Source of the DNA: an uncultured Clostridia bacterium
Lineage (GTDB): Bacteria > Bacillota > Clostridia > UMGS1883
DNA: 64,000 bases
NCBI GenBank assembly: GCA_934454525.1
Contig: CAKSFM010000002.1
Span: forward strand, 62,001 to 126,000
Reading direction: 5' to 3'
Part shown: one piece after another, positions 33,076 through 45,515 of the stretch
How the letters are laid out: the number at the start of each line of letters is the position of its first letter
Numbering within the stretch: position 1 is the stretch's first letter
Translations under genes and position numbers: made by a program
Notes under the pieces: generated by a model
Database searches by the model: none
The model's input: the letters and a program-made list of their open reading frames with translations, nothing else
What the model was told of the DNA's origin: nothing

Positions 33076-33104
33076 AGCAGCTCCCCTGAAACAGGAGAGC
33101 TGCT
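33076..33104. terminator. Bidirectional terminator (stalk gene / tuf)
   Basis: AGCAGCTC-CCTG stem with a 3-nt AAA loop and matching CAGG-GAGCTGCT, one mismatch; AAAAA before and TTTTA after. It lies between the convergent stalk gene and tuf. Confidence 0.85.
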
Positions 33105-33130
33105 TTTATACAGCCGTTTATAGGCTGAAA

Positions 33131-34333
33131 TTACGCATTGATTTCGGAAACAACGCCGGAACCTACTGTTCTGCCGCCTTCACGAATAGCGAAACGAAGA
33201 CCTTCTTCGATAGCGATAGGAGTGATGAGCTCAACGGAGATTGTTACGTTATCTCCGGGCATGCACATCTCAACGCCTTCGGGAAGAGAAATAACGCCTG
33301 TAACGTCAGTTGTTCTGAAATAGAACTGCGGACGGTAGTTGTTGAAGAACGGAGTATGACGACCGCCTTCATCCTTAGTCAGAACGTAAACCTCACCCTT
33401 AAACTTTGTGTGGGGATGAATTGTTCCGGGATGAGCAAGAACCTGACCTCTTTCGATTTCTGTTCTCTGAACACCGCGGAGAAGAGCACCGATGTTGTCA
33501 CCTGCTTCAGCCTTCGGAAGAAGCTTTCTGAACATTTCGATACCTGTAACAACAACTTTTCTCTTTTCGTCTGTAAGACCAACGATTTCAACTTCTTCGT
33601 TAAGCTGGAGAGTACCTCTCTCAACACGGCCTGTAGCAACAGTACCACGGCCTGTGATGGAGAATACGTCCTCGACAGGCATAAGGAAGGGCTGATCTGT
33701 GGGACGCTGAGGAGTAGGAATGTACTCGTCAACCTTGTCCATGAGTTCAAGGATGGGAGCGTATACGGGATCGTTGATGTCTGTAGAAGTAGACTCAAGA
33801 ACCTGAAGTGCGCTGCCGCAAACGATCGGGATTTCATCTCCCGGGAATTCATACTCTGTAAGAAGATCTCTAACTTCCATTTCTACGAGTTCAAGAAGCT
33901 CGGGATCGTCAACTTGGTCAGTTTTGTTAAGGAAAACAACGATGTAGGGAACGCCAACCTGACGGCTGAGAAGGATATGCTCACGAGTCTGAGGCATAGG
34001 ACCGTCTGCAGCGGATACAACAAGGATAGCGCCGTCCATCTGAGCAGCACCGGTGATCATGTTCTTAACATAGTCAGCATGTCCGGGGCAGTCAACGTGA
34101 GCATAGTGACGCTTGTCTGTCTCATACTCAACGTGAGCTGTGGATATCGTGATTCCTCTTGCTTTTTCTTCAGGTGCCTTATCAATCTGATCATAAGCTG
34201 TGTAGTCAGCCTGACCCTTCATGCCAAGAACCTTAGTGATAGCTGCGGTAAGAGATGTCTTACCATGGTCAACGTGACCGATTGTTCCAATGTTAACGTG
34301 GGGCTTATTTCTTTCAAAAGTAGCCTTTGCCAT
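33131..34333 (-). CDS. tuf: Elongation factor Tu
   Basis: A 400-residue GTPase that delivers aminoacyl-tRNA to the ribosome. It has G1 GHVDHGKT, G3 DCPGHADY, G4 NKTD and the three-domain layout. Last gene of the str group; it has its own promoter in the 121-base gap after fusA, as well as possible read-through. Confidence 0.98.
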   Translation of the reverse strand: MAKATFERNKPHVNIGTIGHVDHGKTSLTAAITKVLGMKGQADYTAYDQIDKAPEEKARGITISTAHVEYETDKRHYAHVDCPGHADYVKNMITGAAQMDGAILVVSAADGPMPQTREHILLSRQVGVPYIVVFLNKTDQVDDPELLELVEMEVRDLLTEYEFPGDEIPIVCGSALQVLESTSTDINDPVYAPILELMDKVDEYIPTPQRPTDQPFLMPVEDVFSITGRGTVATGRVERGTLQLNEEVEIVGLTDEKRKVVVTGIEMFRKLLPKAEAGDNIGALLRGVQRTEIERGQVLAHPGTIHPHTKFKGEVYVLTKDEGGRHTPFFNNYRPQFYFRTTDVTGVISLPEGVEMCMPGDNVTISVELITPIAIEEGLRFAIREGGRTVGSGVVSEINA

Positions 34334-34378
34334 TGTAAAATCCTCCTTTAATTGTTAATTTGTTATGCTCATGACATT

Positions 34379-34407
34379 ATTATAATACAAGCCATGATAA
34401 AAATCAA
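34379..34407 (-). promoter_or_regulatory. Sigma-A promoter of tuf
   Basis: Minus strand: TTGATT (34407-34402), 17-nt spacer, TATAAT (34384-34379). Confidence 0.78.
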
Positions 34408-34454
34408 TTGTTTTTTTATAAAATTCCGCTCAATTTTACGGATCTAAAGCATTA

Positions 34455-36536
<2,082 letters not shown>

Positions 36537-36569
36537 AATATCCTCCTTGTCTGACTTTTACGAGAAAGT

Positions 36570-37040
36570 CTACCAGCGATAGTGAGCAAACGCCTTGTTT
36601 GCTTCAGCCATCTTATGCGTATCTTCTCTCTTCTTTACAGCTGAACCCATATTGTTTGTAGCATCGATAATCTCTGCTGCAAGGCGTTCCGCCATGGTTC
36701 TTTCGCTGCGGGCTCTTGAATAAAGAGTAAGCCATCTCAAACCGAGCGTCTGTCTTCTTTCGGGACGAACCTCCATGGGAACCTGATATGTCGCACCGCC
36801 GACACGTCTCGCCTTAACCTCAAGCACAGGCATGATATTATCCATAGCTGTGTGGAATACTTCAACAGGTTCTTTACCTGTCTTTTCGCTGATTATTTCG
36901 AACGCACCGTATACAATTTTCTGTGCAACACCTTTTTTACCGTCAAGCATGATATTGTTGATAAGGCGAGTTACAACCTTGTCATTATACACGGGATCCG
37001 GCAATACATCACGTTTGGGAATAAAACCTCTTCTTGGCAC
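36570..37040 (-). CDS. rpsG: 30S ribosomal protein S7
   Basis: A 156-residue S7 protein that binds 16S rRNA head and contacts the E site. The start was set at GTG 37040 (fMPRRGFIPKRDVLPDPVY) after GGAGGG; this gives the usual N terminus and length. An upstream in-frame ATG at 37094 would add 18 residues not found in the family. Confidence 0.97.
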   Translation of the reverse strand: MPRRGFIPKRDVLPDPVYNDKVVTRLINNIMLDGKKGVAQKIVYGAFEIISEKTGKEPVEVFHTAMDNIMPVLEVKARRVGGATYQVPMEVRPERRQTLGLRWLTLYSRARSERTMAERLAAEIIDATNNMGSAVKKREDTHKMAEANKAFAHYRW

Positions 37041-37177
37041 TATTCTTCCCTCCTTCATTAAAATTTTGATGAATTCACAGGTACTCTGCGGCATAAATGC
37101 CGCCGTAAGTGCAACGACAAATATATATAAATCCGTACGTCACACTGTGAAATGTGCTTCGTTTCGCACGGAGCAAA

Positions 37178-37591
37178 TCACTTCTTCGGCTTCTTGGCGC
37201 CGTATTTGGATCTTGACTGAAGTCTTCCGTTCACACCGGCAGTATCAAGCGTACCGCGGATGATATGGTAACGAACACCGGGAAGATCCTTAACTCTGCC
37301 GCCGCGGATAAGAACAACGCTATGCTCCTGCAGGTTATGACCTACACCGGGGATATAGCTTGTTACCTCAATACCGTTCGACAGTCTTACTCTGGCAATC
37401 TTACGAAGTGCTGAGTTAGGCTTCTTGGGAGTCTGCGTTTTTACGTTAGTGCAAACGCCTCTCTTCTGCGGCGAACTCTGGTCAGTTGCGGCTTTCTTCA
37501 GGGAGTTGAGACCCTTCTGAAGTGCGGGAGCCGTTGATTTAACAACAGATGTTTCCCTGCCCTTTCTGACAAGCTGGTTAAAGGTTGGCAT
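37178..37591 (-). CDS. rpsL: 30S ribosomal protein S12
   Basis: A 137-residue decoding-center protein. It starts MPTFNQLVRKGRE, holds TPKKPNSALRK and GRVKDLPGVRYH (the Lys positions linked to streptomycin resistance are wild type), and ends KKPKK. It is first in a unit with its own promoter after rpoC and a hairpin leader. Confidence 0.97.
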   Translation of the reverse strand: MPTFNQLVRKGRETSVVKSTAPALQKGLNSLKKAATDQSSPQKRGVCTNVKTQTPKKPNSALRKIARVRLSNGIEVTSYIPGVGHNLQEHSVVLIRGGRVKDLPGVRYHIIRGTLDTAGVNGRLQSRSKYGAKKPKK

Positions 37592-37628
37592 GATTTCACC
37601 TCCATAATAAATTATATATTGAATGACC

Positions 37629-37652
37629 CTCCCGCCCGTCTTCGGGCAGGAG
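37629..37652 (-). promoter_or_regulatory. Leader hairpin of rpsL-rpsG-fusA
   Basis: CTCCCGCCCG (37629-37638) pairs with CGGGCAGGAG (37643-37652), 4-nt loop. It lies in the 5' UTR about 40 nt before rpsL and has no T-run, so regulation or mRNA stability is more likely than termination. Confidence 0.5.
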
Positions 37653-37681
37653 AATCAAACATACAAATACCATACCTTAAC

Positions 37682-37710
37682 ACTATAACAAACCTTTGTT
37701 AAAATGTCAA
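37682..37710 (-). promoter_or_regulatory. Sigma-A promoter of rpsL-rpsG-fusA
   Basis: Minus strand: TTGACA (37710-37705), 17-nt spacer, TATAGT (37687-37682), starting 8 bases after the rpoC stop. Confidence 0.85.
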
Positions 37711-37717
37711 GTATTTT

Positions 37718-40700
37718 TTAATCATTTTCGGCTTTCGGCTTTTTCATTTCTCCGACAAGGTCTGCCAAAATGTCGGAATACTCATTATTGCCCTCAACCT
37801 CAATGTCTATATCGCGGTACATCGGAACACCTGTTCCGGCAGGAATAAGCTTACCGATGATTACATTTTCCTTAAGACCAACCAGCGGGTCAATCTTGCC
37901 CTTGATTGCAGCGTCCGTAAGAACGCGTGTTGTTTCCTGGAACGATGCTGCGGACAGGAACGAATCGGTTGCAAGGGCCGCCTTTGTTATACCGAGCAGC
38001 AGCTCCTCACCCTCGGGAGGATTCTTGCCCTCAGCCTTAAACTGCTCAACCATCTCTCCGAAGCGGATACGGTCAACCGTTTCACCGGGCAGATAATTTC
38101 CGTCGTTCTGTTCCTCAATACGAACCTTTCTCATCATCTGGCGGACAATAACTTCGATATGCTTATCCGCGATATCAACCGCCTGCTGACGGTAAACTTT
38201 CTGAACTTCCTTAACAAGGTATTCCTGAACGGCGCAAAGTCCTTTGATTCTGAGAATGTCGTGCGGATTTACGCTTCCGGCAGTAAGCTCATCGCCTGCT
38301 TCAACAACATCGCCGTCCGCAACCTTAAGTGTTGAACCGAACGGAATCAGATAAGTCTGAGCCATTCCGTCCTTATCGGCTATCATAACTTCGGTTTTCA
38401 TCTTTGTTTTATTAACCGTAACCGTACCGCCGATATCTGTTACAATAGCAAGACCCTTGGGTTTTCTTGCCTCGAAAAGCTCTTCGACACGGGGAAGACC
38501 CTGCGTGATATCGTCACCGGCAACGCCGCCTGTATGGAATGTTCTCATTGTAAGCTGGGTACCGGGTTCACCGATTGACTGAGCAGCGATAATTCCGACT
38601 GCTTCACCGATGTTTACGAGGTCGCCCTGGCTTGCGAGGTTAGCGCCGTAGCAGTGAGCACAAACGCCGACTTTCGCATGGCAGTTGAGAACGCTTCTGA
38701 TCTTAACCGTCTTGATTCCTGCGTCAACAACTTTCTTGGCGATTGCCGCATTCATAAGAGTATCCTCCGGAACGATAACCTCACCCGTCTGCGGATCAAT
38801 GATATCATCACAGTTTACTCTGCCGATAAGACGCTCCTCAAGCTTCTCAATAACGTCCTTGCCTTCCTTAATTTCGGAAACATTGATTCCGTCATGAGTA
38901 TGGCAGTCAAGCTCTCTGATGATAACATCCTGCGAAACGTCAACAAGGCGGCGTGTAAGATAACCTGAATCGGCGGTTCTGAGCGCTGTATCGGCAAGAC
39001 CCTTACGTGCACCGTGAGTTGAAATGAAGTATTCCAAAATGTTAAGTCCTTCACGGAACGATGCTCTGATCGGGATTTCGACTGTACGCCCCTGCGTGTT
39101 CGCCATAAGTCCGCGCATACCGGCAAGCTGTCTGATCTGATTAATACTTCCGCGGGCGCCTGACGTTGCCATCATATAAATCGGGTTGTATTTATCAAGG
39201 TTCTCCATAAGAGCCTTTGTGATGCTGTCGTTCGCTTTCTGCCAGGTTTCGATAACCTTTCTGTAACGCTCATCGTCCGTTATAAGACCGCGGCGGTAAA
39301 GTTTTGTGATGTCCTCAACCTTATCCTCCGCTGCTGCAAGATATTCAGCCTTGCTTCCGGGAATCTCCATATCGCTTACGGAAATGGTGATTGCACCGCG
39401 CGTTGAAAATTTGTAACCGAGCGCTTTGATATTGTCAAGCACAACAGCCGTGTCGGTTGTTCCGTGCTTTCTTATGCAGCTGTCAATGATTTTTCCGAGC
39501 TGCTTTTTATCAACGATAAATTCAACTTCAAGCTTGAATTCGTCATCCTCTGTTTCTCTCTTTACAAAGCCGAGATCCTGGGGAATAACTTCATTGAATA
39601 TAAGCCTGCCGACTGTAGATTCAATAATTCTTTCCTTGATTTCACCGTTGATATTCTTTTCGATTCTTACCTTTATCGGCGCATGCAGCCCAACATCTCC
39701 GCAGTCGTAAGCCATCATGGCTTCGTTCACGCTTGAAAACATCTTGCTTTCGCCGATTTCACCGACAAATGTTCCGACGCCCTCGTCAACAAATTCAATC
39801 AATTTTTTGCCTGCGGCTTCAAGCTCGCGGTTTGCTTCGAGAACAACGCCGTAATATTTATAAACCTTGCCCTTTTCAAGCGATGAATCGCCGGGGTCGG
39901 TAATTTTAACCTCACGCGGTTTTACAAGTGTAAGATAGTAGCTTCCCAAAACCATATCCTGCGTGGGAACGGTTACGGGGCGGCCGTCCTGCGGTTTGAG
40001 GAGGTTGTTTGCGCTGAGCATCAGGAAACGTGCCTCCGCCTGCGCCTCTGGTGACAGCGGAACGTGAACAGCCATCTGGTCACCGTCGAAGTCGGCATTG
40101 AATGCCGTACAAACGAGGGGATGAAGTCTGATTGCGCGCCCCTCAACAAGAATCGGTTCAAATGCCTGAATACCGAGTCTGTGAAGTGTTGGCGCACGGT
40201 TCAGAAGAACCGGATGCTCTTTGATAACGTTTTCGAGAACATCCCAAACCTCCGTGCGCGCACGTTCAACCATTCTCTTTGCGCTCTTTATATTATGCGC
40301 ACTGCCGTTTTCAACAAGCTTCTTCATAACGAAAGGCTTGAACAGTTCAAGCGCCATTTCCTTAGGCAGACCGCACTGATAAATCTTAAGCGATGGACCT
40401 ACAACGATAACGCTACGGCCCGAATAGTCAACACGTTTACCGAGAAGATTCTGACGGAAACGCCCCTGCTTACCTTTAAGCATGTCGGAAAGCGATTTGA
40501 GCGCTCTGTTACCCGGACCTGTAACCGGTCTGCCCCTGCGGCCGTTATCGATAAGCGCGTCAACGGCTTCCTGAAGCATTCTCTTTTCGTTTCTTACAAT
40601 TATATTCGGAGCGCCAAGCTCGAGAAGTCTTTTCAGACGGTTATTTCTGTTGATAACTCTGCGGTAAAGGTCATTCAGGTCACTTGTCGCAAATCTTCCG

Positions 40701-41434
40701 CCGTCAAGCTGAACCATTGGGCGGATTTCCGGCGGTATAACGGGAACACAGTCAAGAATCATCCATTCCGGACGGTTATTCGACTTTCTGAACGCCTCCG
40801 CAACCTCAAGTCTTTTTGCTATCTTAACCTTTTTCTGACCCGTTGCCGTTTCAAGTTCTTCTTTAAGTTCGCTGCAAAGCTGTTCAACGTCTATTTCCTG
40901 CAAAAGCTCTTTAATAGCTTCCGCACCCATTCCCGCGCGGAAACGGTCACCATACTTTTCGTAGTATGCATTATACTCTTTTTCCGTGAGGGGTTCTTTT
41001 TTCGTTAGCTCTGTTTTACCGGGGTCTATTACTATATATTCCGCAAAGTACAGAACTTTTTCGAGAACATGGGGAGAAATGTCAAGCAGCAGTCCCATTC
41101 TGCTGGGGATACCCTTAAAATACCAAATATGAGAAACCGGCGCCGCAAGCTCAATATGACCCATTCTCTCGCGGCGAACCTTAGAACGCGTTACCTCAAC
41201 GCCGCAGCGGTCACATATGATTCCCTTATAACGGATTCTTTTATATTTTCCGCAGTGACACTCCCAATCCTTCTGCGGTCCGAAAATGCGCTCGCAGAAA
41301 AGACCGTCGCGTTCGGGTTTCAGGGTACGGTAATTTATTGTTTCAGGCTTTTTAACCTCGCCGTAAGACCATTCTCTGATTTTTTCGGGAGAAGCCAATC
41401 CGATTTGCATTGCCTCAAAAGTATTAAATTCCAT
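37718..41434 (-). CDS. rpoC: DNA-directed RNA polymerase subunit beta'
   Basis: A 1238-residue largest subunit. The N-terminal zinc site is WECHCGKYK with ICDRCGVEV; the catalytic Mg motif is NADFDGDQMAVH; the second zinc site includes CHAKVGVCAHCYG. The bridge and trigger regions (STHGARKGLADTALRTADSG, SIGEPGTQLTMRTFHTGG) are intact. It lies 14 bases after rpoB. Length is normal for Firmicutes, with no large lineage inserts. Confidence 0.98.
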   Translation of the reverse strand: MEFNTFEAMQIGLASPEKIREWSYGEVKKPETINYRTLKPERDGLFCERIFGPQKDWECHCGKYKRIRYKGIICDRCGVEVTRSKVRRERMGHIELAAPVSHIWYFKGIPSRMGLLLDISPHVLEKVLYFAEYIVIDPGKTELTKKEPLTEKEYNAYYEKYGDRFRAGMGAEAIKELLQEIDVEQLCSELKEELETATGQKKVKIAKRLEVAEAFRKSNNRPEWMILDCVPVIPPEIRPMVQLDGGRFATSDLNDLYRRVINRNNRLKRLLELGAPNIIVRNEKRMLQEAVDALIDNGRRGRPVTGPGNRALKSLSDMLKGKQGRFRQNLLGKRVDYSGRSVIVVGPSLKIYQCGLPKEMALELFKPFVMKKLVENGSAHNIKSAKRMVERARTEVWDVLENVIKEHPVLLNRAPTLHRLGIQAFEPILVEGRAIRLHPLVCTAFNADFDGDQMAVHVPLSPEAQAEARFLMLSANNLLKPQDGRPVTVPTQDMVLGSYYLTLVKPREVKITDPGDSSLEKGKVYKYYGVVLEANRELEAAGKKLIEFVDEGVGTFVGEIGESKMFSSVNEAMMAYDCGDVGLHAPIKVRIEKNINGEIKERIIESTVGRLIFNEVIPQDLGFVKRETEDDEFKLEVEFIVDKKQLGKIIDSCIRKHGTTDTAVVLDNIKALGYKFSTRGAITISVSDMEIPGSKAEYLAAAEDKVEDITKLYRRGLITDDERYRKVIETWQKANDSITKALMENLDKYNPIYMMATSGARGSINQIRQLAGMRGLMANTQGRTVEIPIRASFREGLNILEYFISTHGARKGLADTALRTADSGYLTRRLVDVSQDVIIRELDCHTHDGINVSEIKEGKDVIEKLEERLIGRVNCDDIIDPQTGEVIVPEDTLMNAAIAKKVVDAGIKTVKIRSVLNCHAKVGVCAHCYGANLASQGDLVNIGEAVGIIAAQSIGEPGTQLTMRTFHTGGVAGDDITQGLPRVEELFEARKPKGLAIVTDIGGTVTVNKTKMKTEVMIADKDGMAQTYLIPFGSTLKVADGDVVEAGDELTAGSVNPHDILRIKGLCAVQEYLVKEVQKVYRQQAVDIADKHIEVIVRQMMRKVRIEEQNDGNYLPGETVDRIRFGEMVEQFKAEGKNPPEGEELLLGITKAALATDSFLSAASFQETTRVLTDAAIKGKIDPLVGLKENVIIGKLIPAGTGVPMYRDIDIEVEGNNEYSDILADLVGEMKKPKAEND

Positions 41435-41448
41435 TAAATTCCCCTCCC

Positions 41449-44400
41449 TTACTCTATTATATCGCCGGAATTTTCGGCTTCGATTGCCTTAAGCTCTTCA
41501 TCGTCCGGCTCAAGGTCATCTTCATCCTCATCATCGGCAATATCATCATAATCATCGAGAAGTATATCGTCGTCATCGTCATCCTCGTCATCAGGTGCTG
41601 CGATTCCGCGGCCTTCAACAATGTCGTAAATTTCATTTTCGGGATCAACCTCACTGTATCCGCTGCCGATTCCATCGTTCACGGTTGTGAGAAGCTCATC
41701 CTTATACTCGTCCATGTTCGGCTCATCGTCCTCGTCAACGCTGCGGAGGTCAATAACCTCGTTGTTTTCATCGAGAACATTAACGTCAAGAGCAAGCGAC
41801 TGAAGCTCCTTGATAAGAACCTTAAATGATTCGGGGATACCGGGAGCCGGTACGTTTTCACCCTTTACAATAGCTTCGTATGTCTTAACACGGCCTACAA
41901 CGTCATCCGACTTAACGGTAAGAATTTCCTGAAGGAGATATGCTGCGCCGTAAGCTTCAAGCGCCCAAACTTCCATTTCACCGAAACGCTGACCGCCGAA
42001 CTGAGCTTTACCGCCGAGCGGCTGCTGCGTTACGAGAGAGTAAGGACCGGTGCTGCGCGCATGAATCTTATCGTCAACAAGATGATGCAGTTTAAGATAG
42101 TACATATATCCGACAGTTACGGGATTGTCGAACGGCTGTCCCGTTCTGCCGTCGTAAAGCACGGTTTTACCGTCTCTGCGAAGTCCTGCCTCCTCGAGGA
42201 GGTTCATAATATCTTTCTCGTTTGCGCCGTCGAATACAGGTGTTGCAACCTTAAAGCCGAGTCTGCTTGCAGCCATACCGAGATGCACCTCAAGCACCTG
42301 ACCGATATTCATACGTGACGGTACGCCCAGGGGATTAAGCACAATGTCGAGCGGAGTTCCGTCCGGCAGGAAAGGCATATCCTCTGAGGGAAGTATACGC
42401 GAAACGACACCCTTGTTACCGTGACGGCCTGCCATCTTATCGCCGACGCTGATTTTACGCTTCTGAGCAATATAGCAGCGAACGATTTCATTCACTCCCG
42501 GCGGAAGCTCATCGTTATTCTCACGCGTGAACACCTTAACGTCAACGATTATGCCTGCTTCACCGTGCGGAACGCGCAGCGAGGTATCTCTTACCTCTCT
42601 CGCCTTTTCGCCGAATATCGCGCGGAGAAGTCTTTCCTCGGGCGTAAGCTCCGTTTCACCCTTAGGCGTAACCTTACCTACAAGAATATCTCCCGAGTGA
42701 ACCTCCGCACCGACGCGGATAATACCTCTGTCGTCAAGATTCTTAAGTGCGTCATCGCCAACGTTCGGAATTTCGCGCGTTATTTCTTCCGGTCCGAGCT
42801 TTGTGTCTCTGGACTCGGATTCGTATTCTTCTATATGAACCGATGTGAAAATATCATCGCGCACAAGCTTTTCGTTAAGCAGCACGGCGTCCTCGTAGTT
42901 ATAACCTTCCCATGTCATGAAACCTACAAGCACGTTTCTTCCGAGCGCGATTTCACCGTTATCGGTTGCCGGACCGTCCGCAATAATCATGCCCTTTGTA
43001 ACCTGTTCTCCGGCTTCAACTATCGGGCGCTGATTAATGCATGTACCCTGGTTTGAGCGGAGGAACTTAAGAAGATGATATTTATGCCTTTCGCCGACCT
43101 CGTCCTTGATAACGATTTCATCGGCGCTTACCTTTTCAACAATACCGTCCTGTTTCGAAAGAACAACAACGCCGCTGTCCTTTGCCGCCTTATACTCCAT
43201 GCCCGTTCCGATAATCGGAGACTGCGGCTTGAGCAGCGGAACCGCCTGACGCTGCATGTTCGAACCCATGAGGGCGCGGTTTGCGTCATCGTTTTCAAGG
43301 AAAGGAATCATAGCCGTTGCAACGGACACAACCTGCTTGGGCGAAACGTCCATGTAGTCAACGTTTTCAGCGGGAACTTCCATGATTTCCTCACGGAAAC
43401 GCGCTGAAACCTTTTTCTGAGCAAAATGACCGTCCTCCGTCAGCGGAGCGTTTGCCTGTGCAACAACATAGCGATCCTCCGTGTCGGCTGTCATATATTC
43501 AATCTCCGAGGTAACAAGACTGCTTCCGTCCGCGTCCTTTATTACCTTTCTGTACGGAGCTTCGATAAATCCGTATTCGTTAATGCGCGCAAAAGTTGAA
43601 AGCGAGCTGATAAGACCGATGTTCGGACCTTCAGGCGTTTCAATCGGACACATTCTGCCATAGTGCGTATAGTGAACGTCACGAACCTGGAAGCCTGCAC
43701 GCTCACGCGAAAGACCGCCCGGTCCGAGAGCTGAAAGTCTTCTTTTATGAGTAAGCTCTGCAAGCGGATTGTTCTGATCCATGAACTGCGAAAGCTGTGA
43801 AGACCCGAAAAATTCTTTTATTGTTGCAACAACGGGACGGATATTGATAAGCGACTGAGGCGTCACAATATCAAGCTCCTGAATACTCATACGCTCGCGC
43901 ACACCGCGCTCCATGCGCGAAATACCGATGCGGAACTGGTTTTGCAGAAGCTCACCCACACTGCGCAGACGGCGGTTGCCCAAATGGTCAATATCATCAT
44001 CCTGACCGATTCCGTCAGCAAGATTGTTGCAGTAGTTTATGGAAGCGAACATATCGTCCGTTATAATATGTTTGGGAACAAGCTCGTCAACGCGCTGCTC
44101 CGCAAGGCGCTTGATTTCGTCAAGATCGCCGGCAGCTTCCTCAAGTATTTCGTCAAGCACACTCTTGCGCACCTTTTCATGCGTAACATCATAGAGATCA
44201 ACGCCGGCATATTTGACGGGATCAACCATATTATTTGAGAATACAACCGTTTTCCTGTCTTCAACGGAAATAATAACTCTGTTCACTCCGGCATCCTCAG
44301 CCTTGCGCGCCGCGTCCTCGGTGATTCTTGTTCCGGCGGGAACAATTATTTCTCCCGTCTTTTCGTCAACAATGTCCGCGCCTGCAATCTGCCCCGTGAT

Positions 44401-45246
44401 TCTTGCTGCAATGGCAAGCTTTTTATTGTACTTGTATCTGCCGACCTTTGCAAGATCATAACGCTTTGCATCAAAAAACAGTCCGTTGATAAGAGAGCTT
44501 GCACTGTCATATGTCGGCGGTTCGCCCGGGCGCAGTTTGCGATATATCTCGAAAAGCGCTTCCTCACGGTTATGCGTCGTGTCTTTCTGGAATGTCTGGA
44601 GGATTCTTTCATCCTCTCCGAAAAGCTCAATTATCTGCGGTTCTGTTTCAAGACCCATTGCCTTGAGAAGAACCGTAACCGGAAGCTTACGCGTTCTGTC
44701 AATACGAACGGAGAACACATCGTTTGAATCCGTTTCATATTCAAGCCATGCACCGCGGTTCGGAATAACGGTTGCATTTATGAGCTTTTTACCTACCTTA
44801 TCATACTTCTGCTCATAATAGATACCGGGAGAACGAACAAGCTGCGTTACGATAACGCGCTCCGCTCCGTTGATGATGAACGTTCCCTGCTCTGTCATCA
44901 GCGGAAAATCTCCCATGAAGATTTCCTGTTCCTTAATCTCACCCGTTTCCTGATTGATTAAACGAACCTGAACGCGGAGGGGAGCCGCATAATTGGTATC
45001 GCGCTCCTTGCACTCCTCAATGGAATACTTCGGCTGCTCGTCAAGTCTGTAATCTGTGAACTCAAGTATAAGATTTCCCGTATAGTCCGTAATAGGACTT
45101 ACGTCGTGAAAAACCTCACGCAGTCCGTCCTTAATGAACCAGTCATAAGAACTCTTCTGCATATCGATAAGGTTCGGCATTTCCAGAACTTCATCAATTT
45201 TGGCAAAGGTCATTCTCTCATTTTTTCCTAATTTAATAGGCTTCAA
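41449..45246 (-). CDS. rpoB: DNA-directed RNA polymerase subunit beta
   Basis: A 1265-residue subunit. The rifampicin region SQLSQFMDQNNPLAELTHKR and RLSALGPGGL keeps the sensitive Asp, His and Ser residues. The start was set at TTG 45246 (MKPIKLGKNERMTFAKI) with GAGGTG 6 nt upstream; a longer in-frame form adds 33 residues unlike RpoB. The C-terminal tail after GRGIAAP is about 45 residues, mostly Asp/Glu (e.g. DEDDDDDD), beyond the usual end. rpoB has its own promoter and a leader of about 260 nt; no rplJ-rplL precedes it. Confidence 0.98.
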   Translation of the reverse strand: MKPIKLGKNERMTFAKIDEVLEMPNLIDMQKSSYDWFIKDGLREVFHDVSPITDYTGNLILEFTDYRLDEQPKYSIEECKERDTNYAAPLRVQVRLINQETGEIKEQEIFMGDFPLMTEQGTFIINGAERVIVTQLVRSPGIYYEQKYDKVGKKLINATVIPNRGAWLEYETDSNDVFSVRIDRTRKLPVTVLLKAMGLETEPQIIELFGEDERILQTFQKDTTHNREEALFEIYRKLRPGEPPTYDSASSLINGLFFDAKRYDLAKVGRYKYNKKLAIAARITGQIAGADIVDEKTGEIIVPAGTRITEDAARKAEDAGVNRVIISVEDRKTVVFSNNMVDPVKYAGVDLYDVTHEKVRKSVLDEILEEAAGDLDEIKRLAEQRVDELVPKHIITDDMFASINYCNNLADGIGQDDDIDHLGNRRLRSVGELLQNQFRIGISRMERGVRERMSIQELDIVTPQSLINIRPVVATIKEFFGSSQLSQFMDQNNPLAELTHKRRLSALGPGGLSRERAGFQVRDVHYTHYGRMCPIETPEGPNIGLISSLSTFARINEYGFIEAPYRKVIKDADGSSLVTSEIEYMTADTEDRYVVAQANAPLTEDGHFAQKKVSARFREEIMEVPAENVDYMDVSPKQVVSVATAMIPFLENDDANRALMGSNMQRQAVPLLKPQSPIIGTGMEYKAAKDSGVVVLSKQDGIVEKVSADEIVIKDEVGERHKYHLLKFLRSNQGTCINQRPIVEAGEQVTKGMIIADGPATDNGEIALGRNVLVGFMTWEGYNYEDAVLLNEKLVRDDIFTSVHIEEYESESRDTKLGPEEITREIPNVGDDALKNLDDRGIIRVGAEVHSGDILVGKVTPKGETELTPEERLLRAIFGEKAREVRDTSLRVPHGEAGIIVDVKVFTRENNDELPPGVNEIVRCYIAQKRKISVGDKMAGRHGNKGVVSRILPSEDMPFLPDGTPLDIVLNPLGVPSRMNIGQVLEVHLGMAASRLGFKVATPVFDGANEKDIMNLLEEAGLRRDGKTVLYDGRTGQPFDNPVTVGYMYYLKLHHLVDDKIHARSTGPYSLVTQQPLGGKAQFGGQRFGEMEVWALEAYGAAYLLQEILTVKSDDVVGRVKTYEAIVKGENVPAPGIPESFKVLIKELQSLALDVNVLDENNEVIDLRSVDEDDEPNMDEYKDELLTTVNDGIGSGYSEVDPENEIYDIVEGRGIAAPDDEDDDDDDILLDDYDDIADDEDEDDLEPDDEELKAIEAENSGDIIE

Positions 45247-45508
45247 ACAAATCACCTCTAAATAATATTTTTCCGATAGACGAACAACGGTTTTCCATAT
45301 TCCATATCCCTGTGTAGAATGCACTCGGAATACACCGCGGCGCAAAAAAGCGCCGTCATCGCGGAAGGAGCGTAGAATGCACTGCCGACCGCAAAATATA
45401 AAGAACTGTTGTTAAATAGTACATATTTTCGCTGTCTGCACAGCTGATTTTTATGCATTATGACGCATTTCCGTCAAAAATGCGCGCATAATACCGCAGC
45501 TTAATGCA
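45247..45508 (-). promoter_or_regulatory. Long rpoB leader with repeats and hairpin
   Basis: About 260 nt between the promoter and the TTG start, with no ORF of note. AGTGCATTCTAC occurs twice (complement at 45314-45325 and 45372-45383) on either side of a GGCGC-TTTTTT-GCGCC hairpin (about 45339-45354). No T-run follows the hairpin. Function unknown; it may be a regulatory leader. Confidence 0.45.
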
Positions 45509-45515
45509 GTGTAAT

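Noticed and set aside
33356..34351. A 331-codon plus-strand open frame opposite tuf
   Set aside because: It is the antisense shadow of tuf; no Shine-Dalgarno or known domain.
40064..41008. A 314-codon plus-strand frame inside rpoC
   Set aside because: Antisense shadow of a well conserved gene; composition mirrors rpoC codons.
45247..45345. A longer RpoB from position 45345
   Set aside because: The extra residues are unlike RpoB and the TTG at 45246 has a good GAGGTG.
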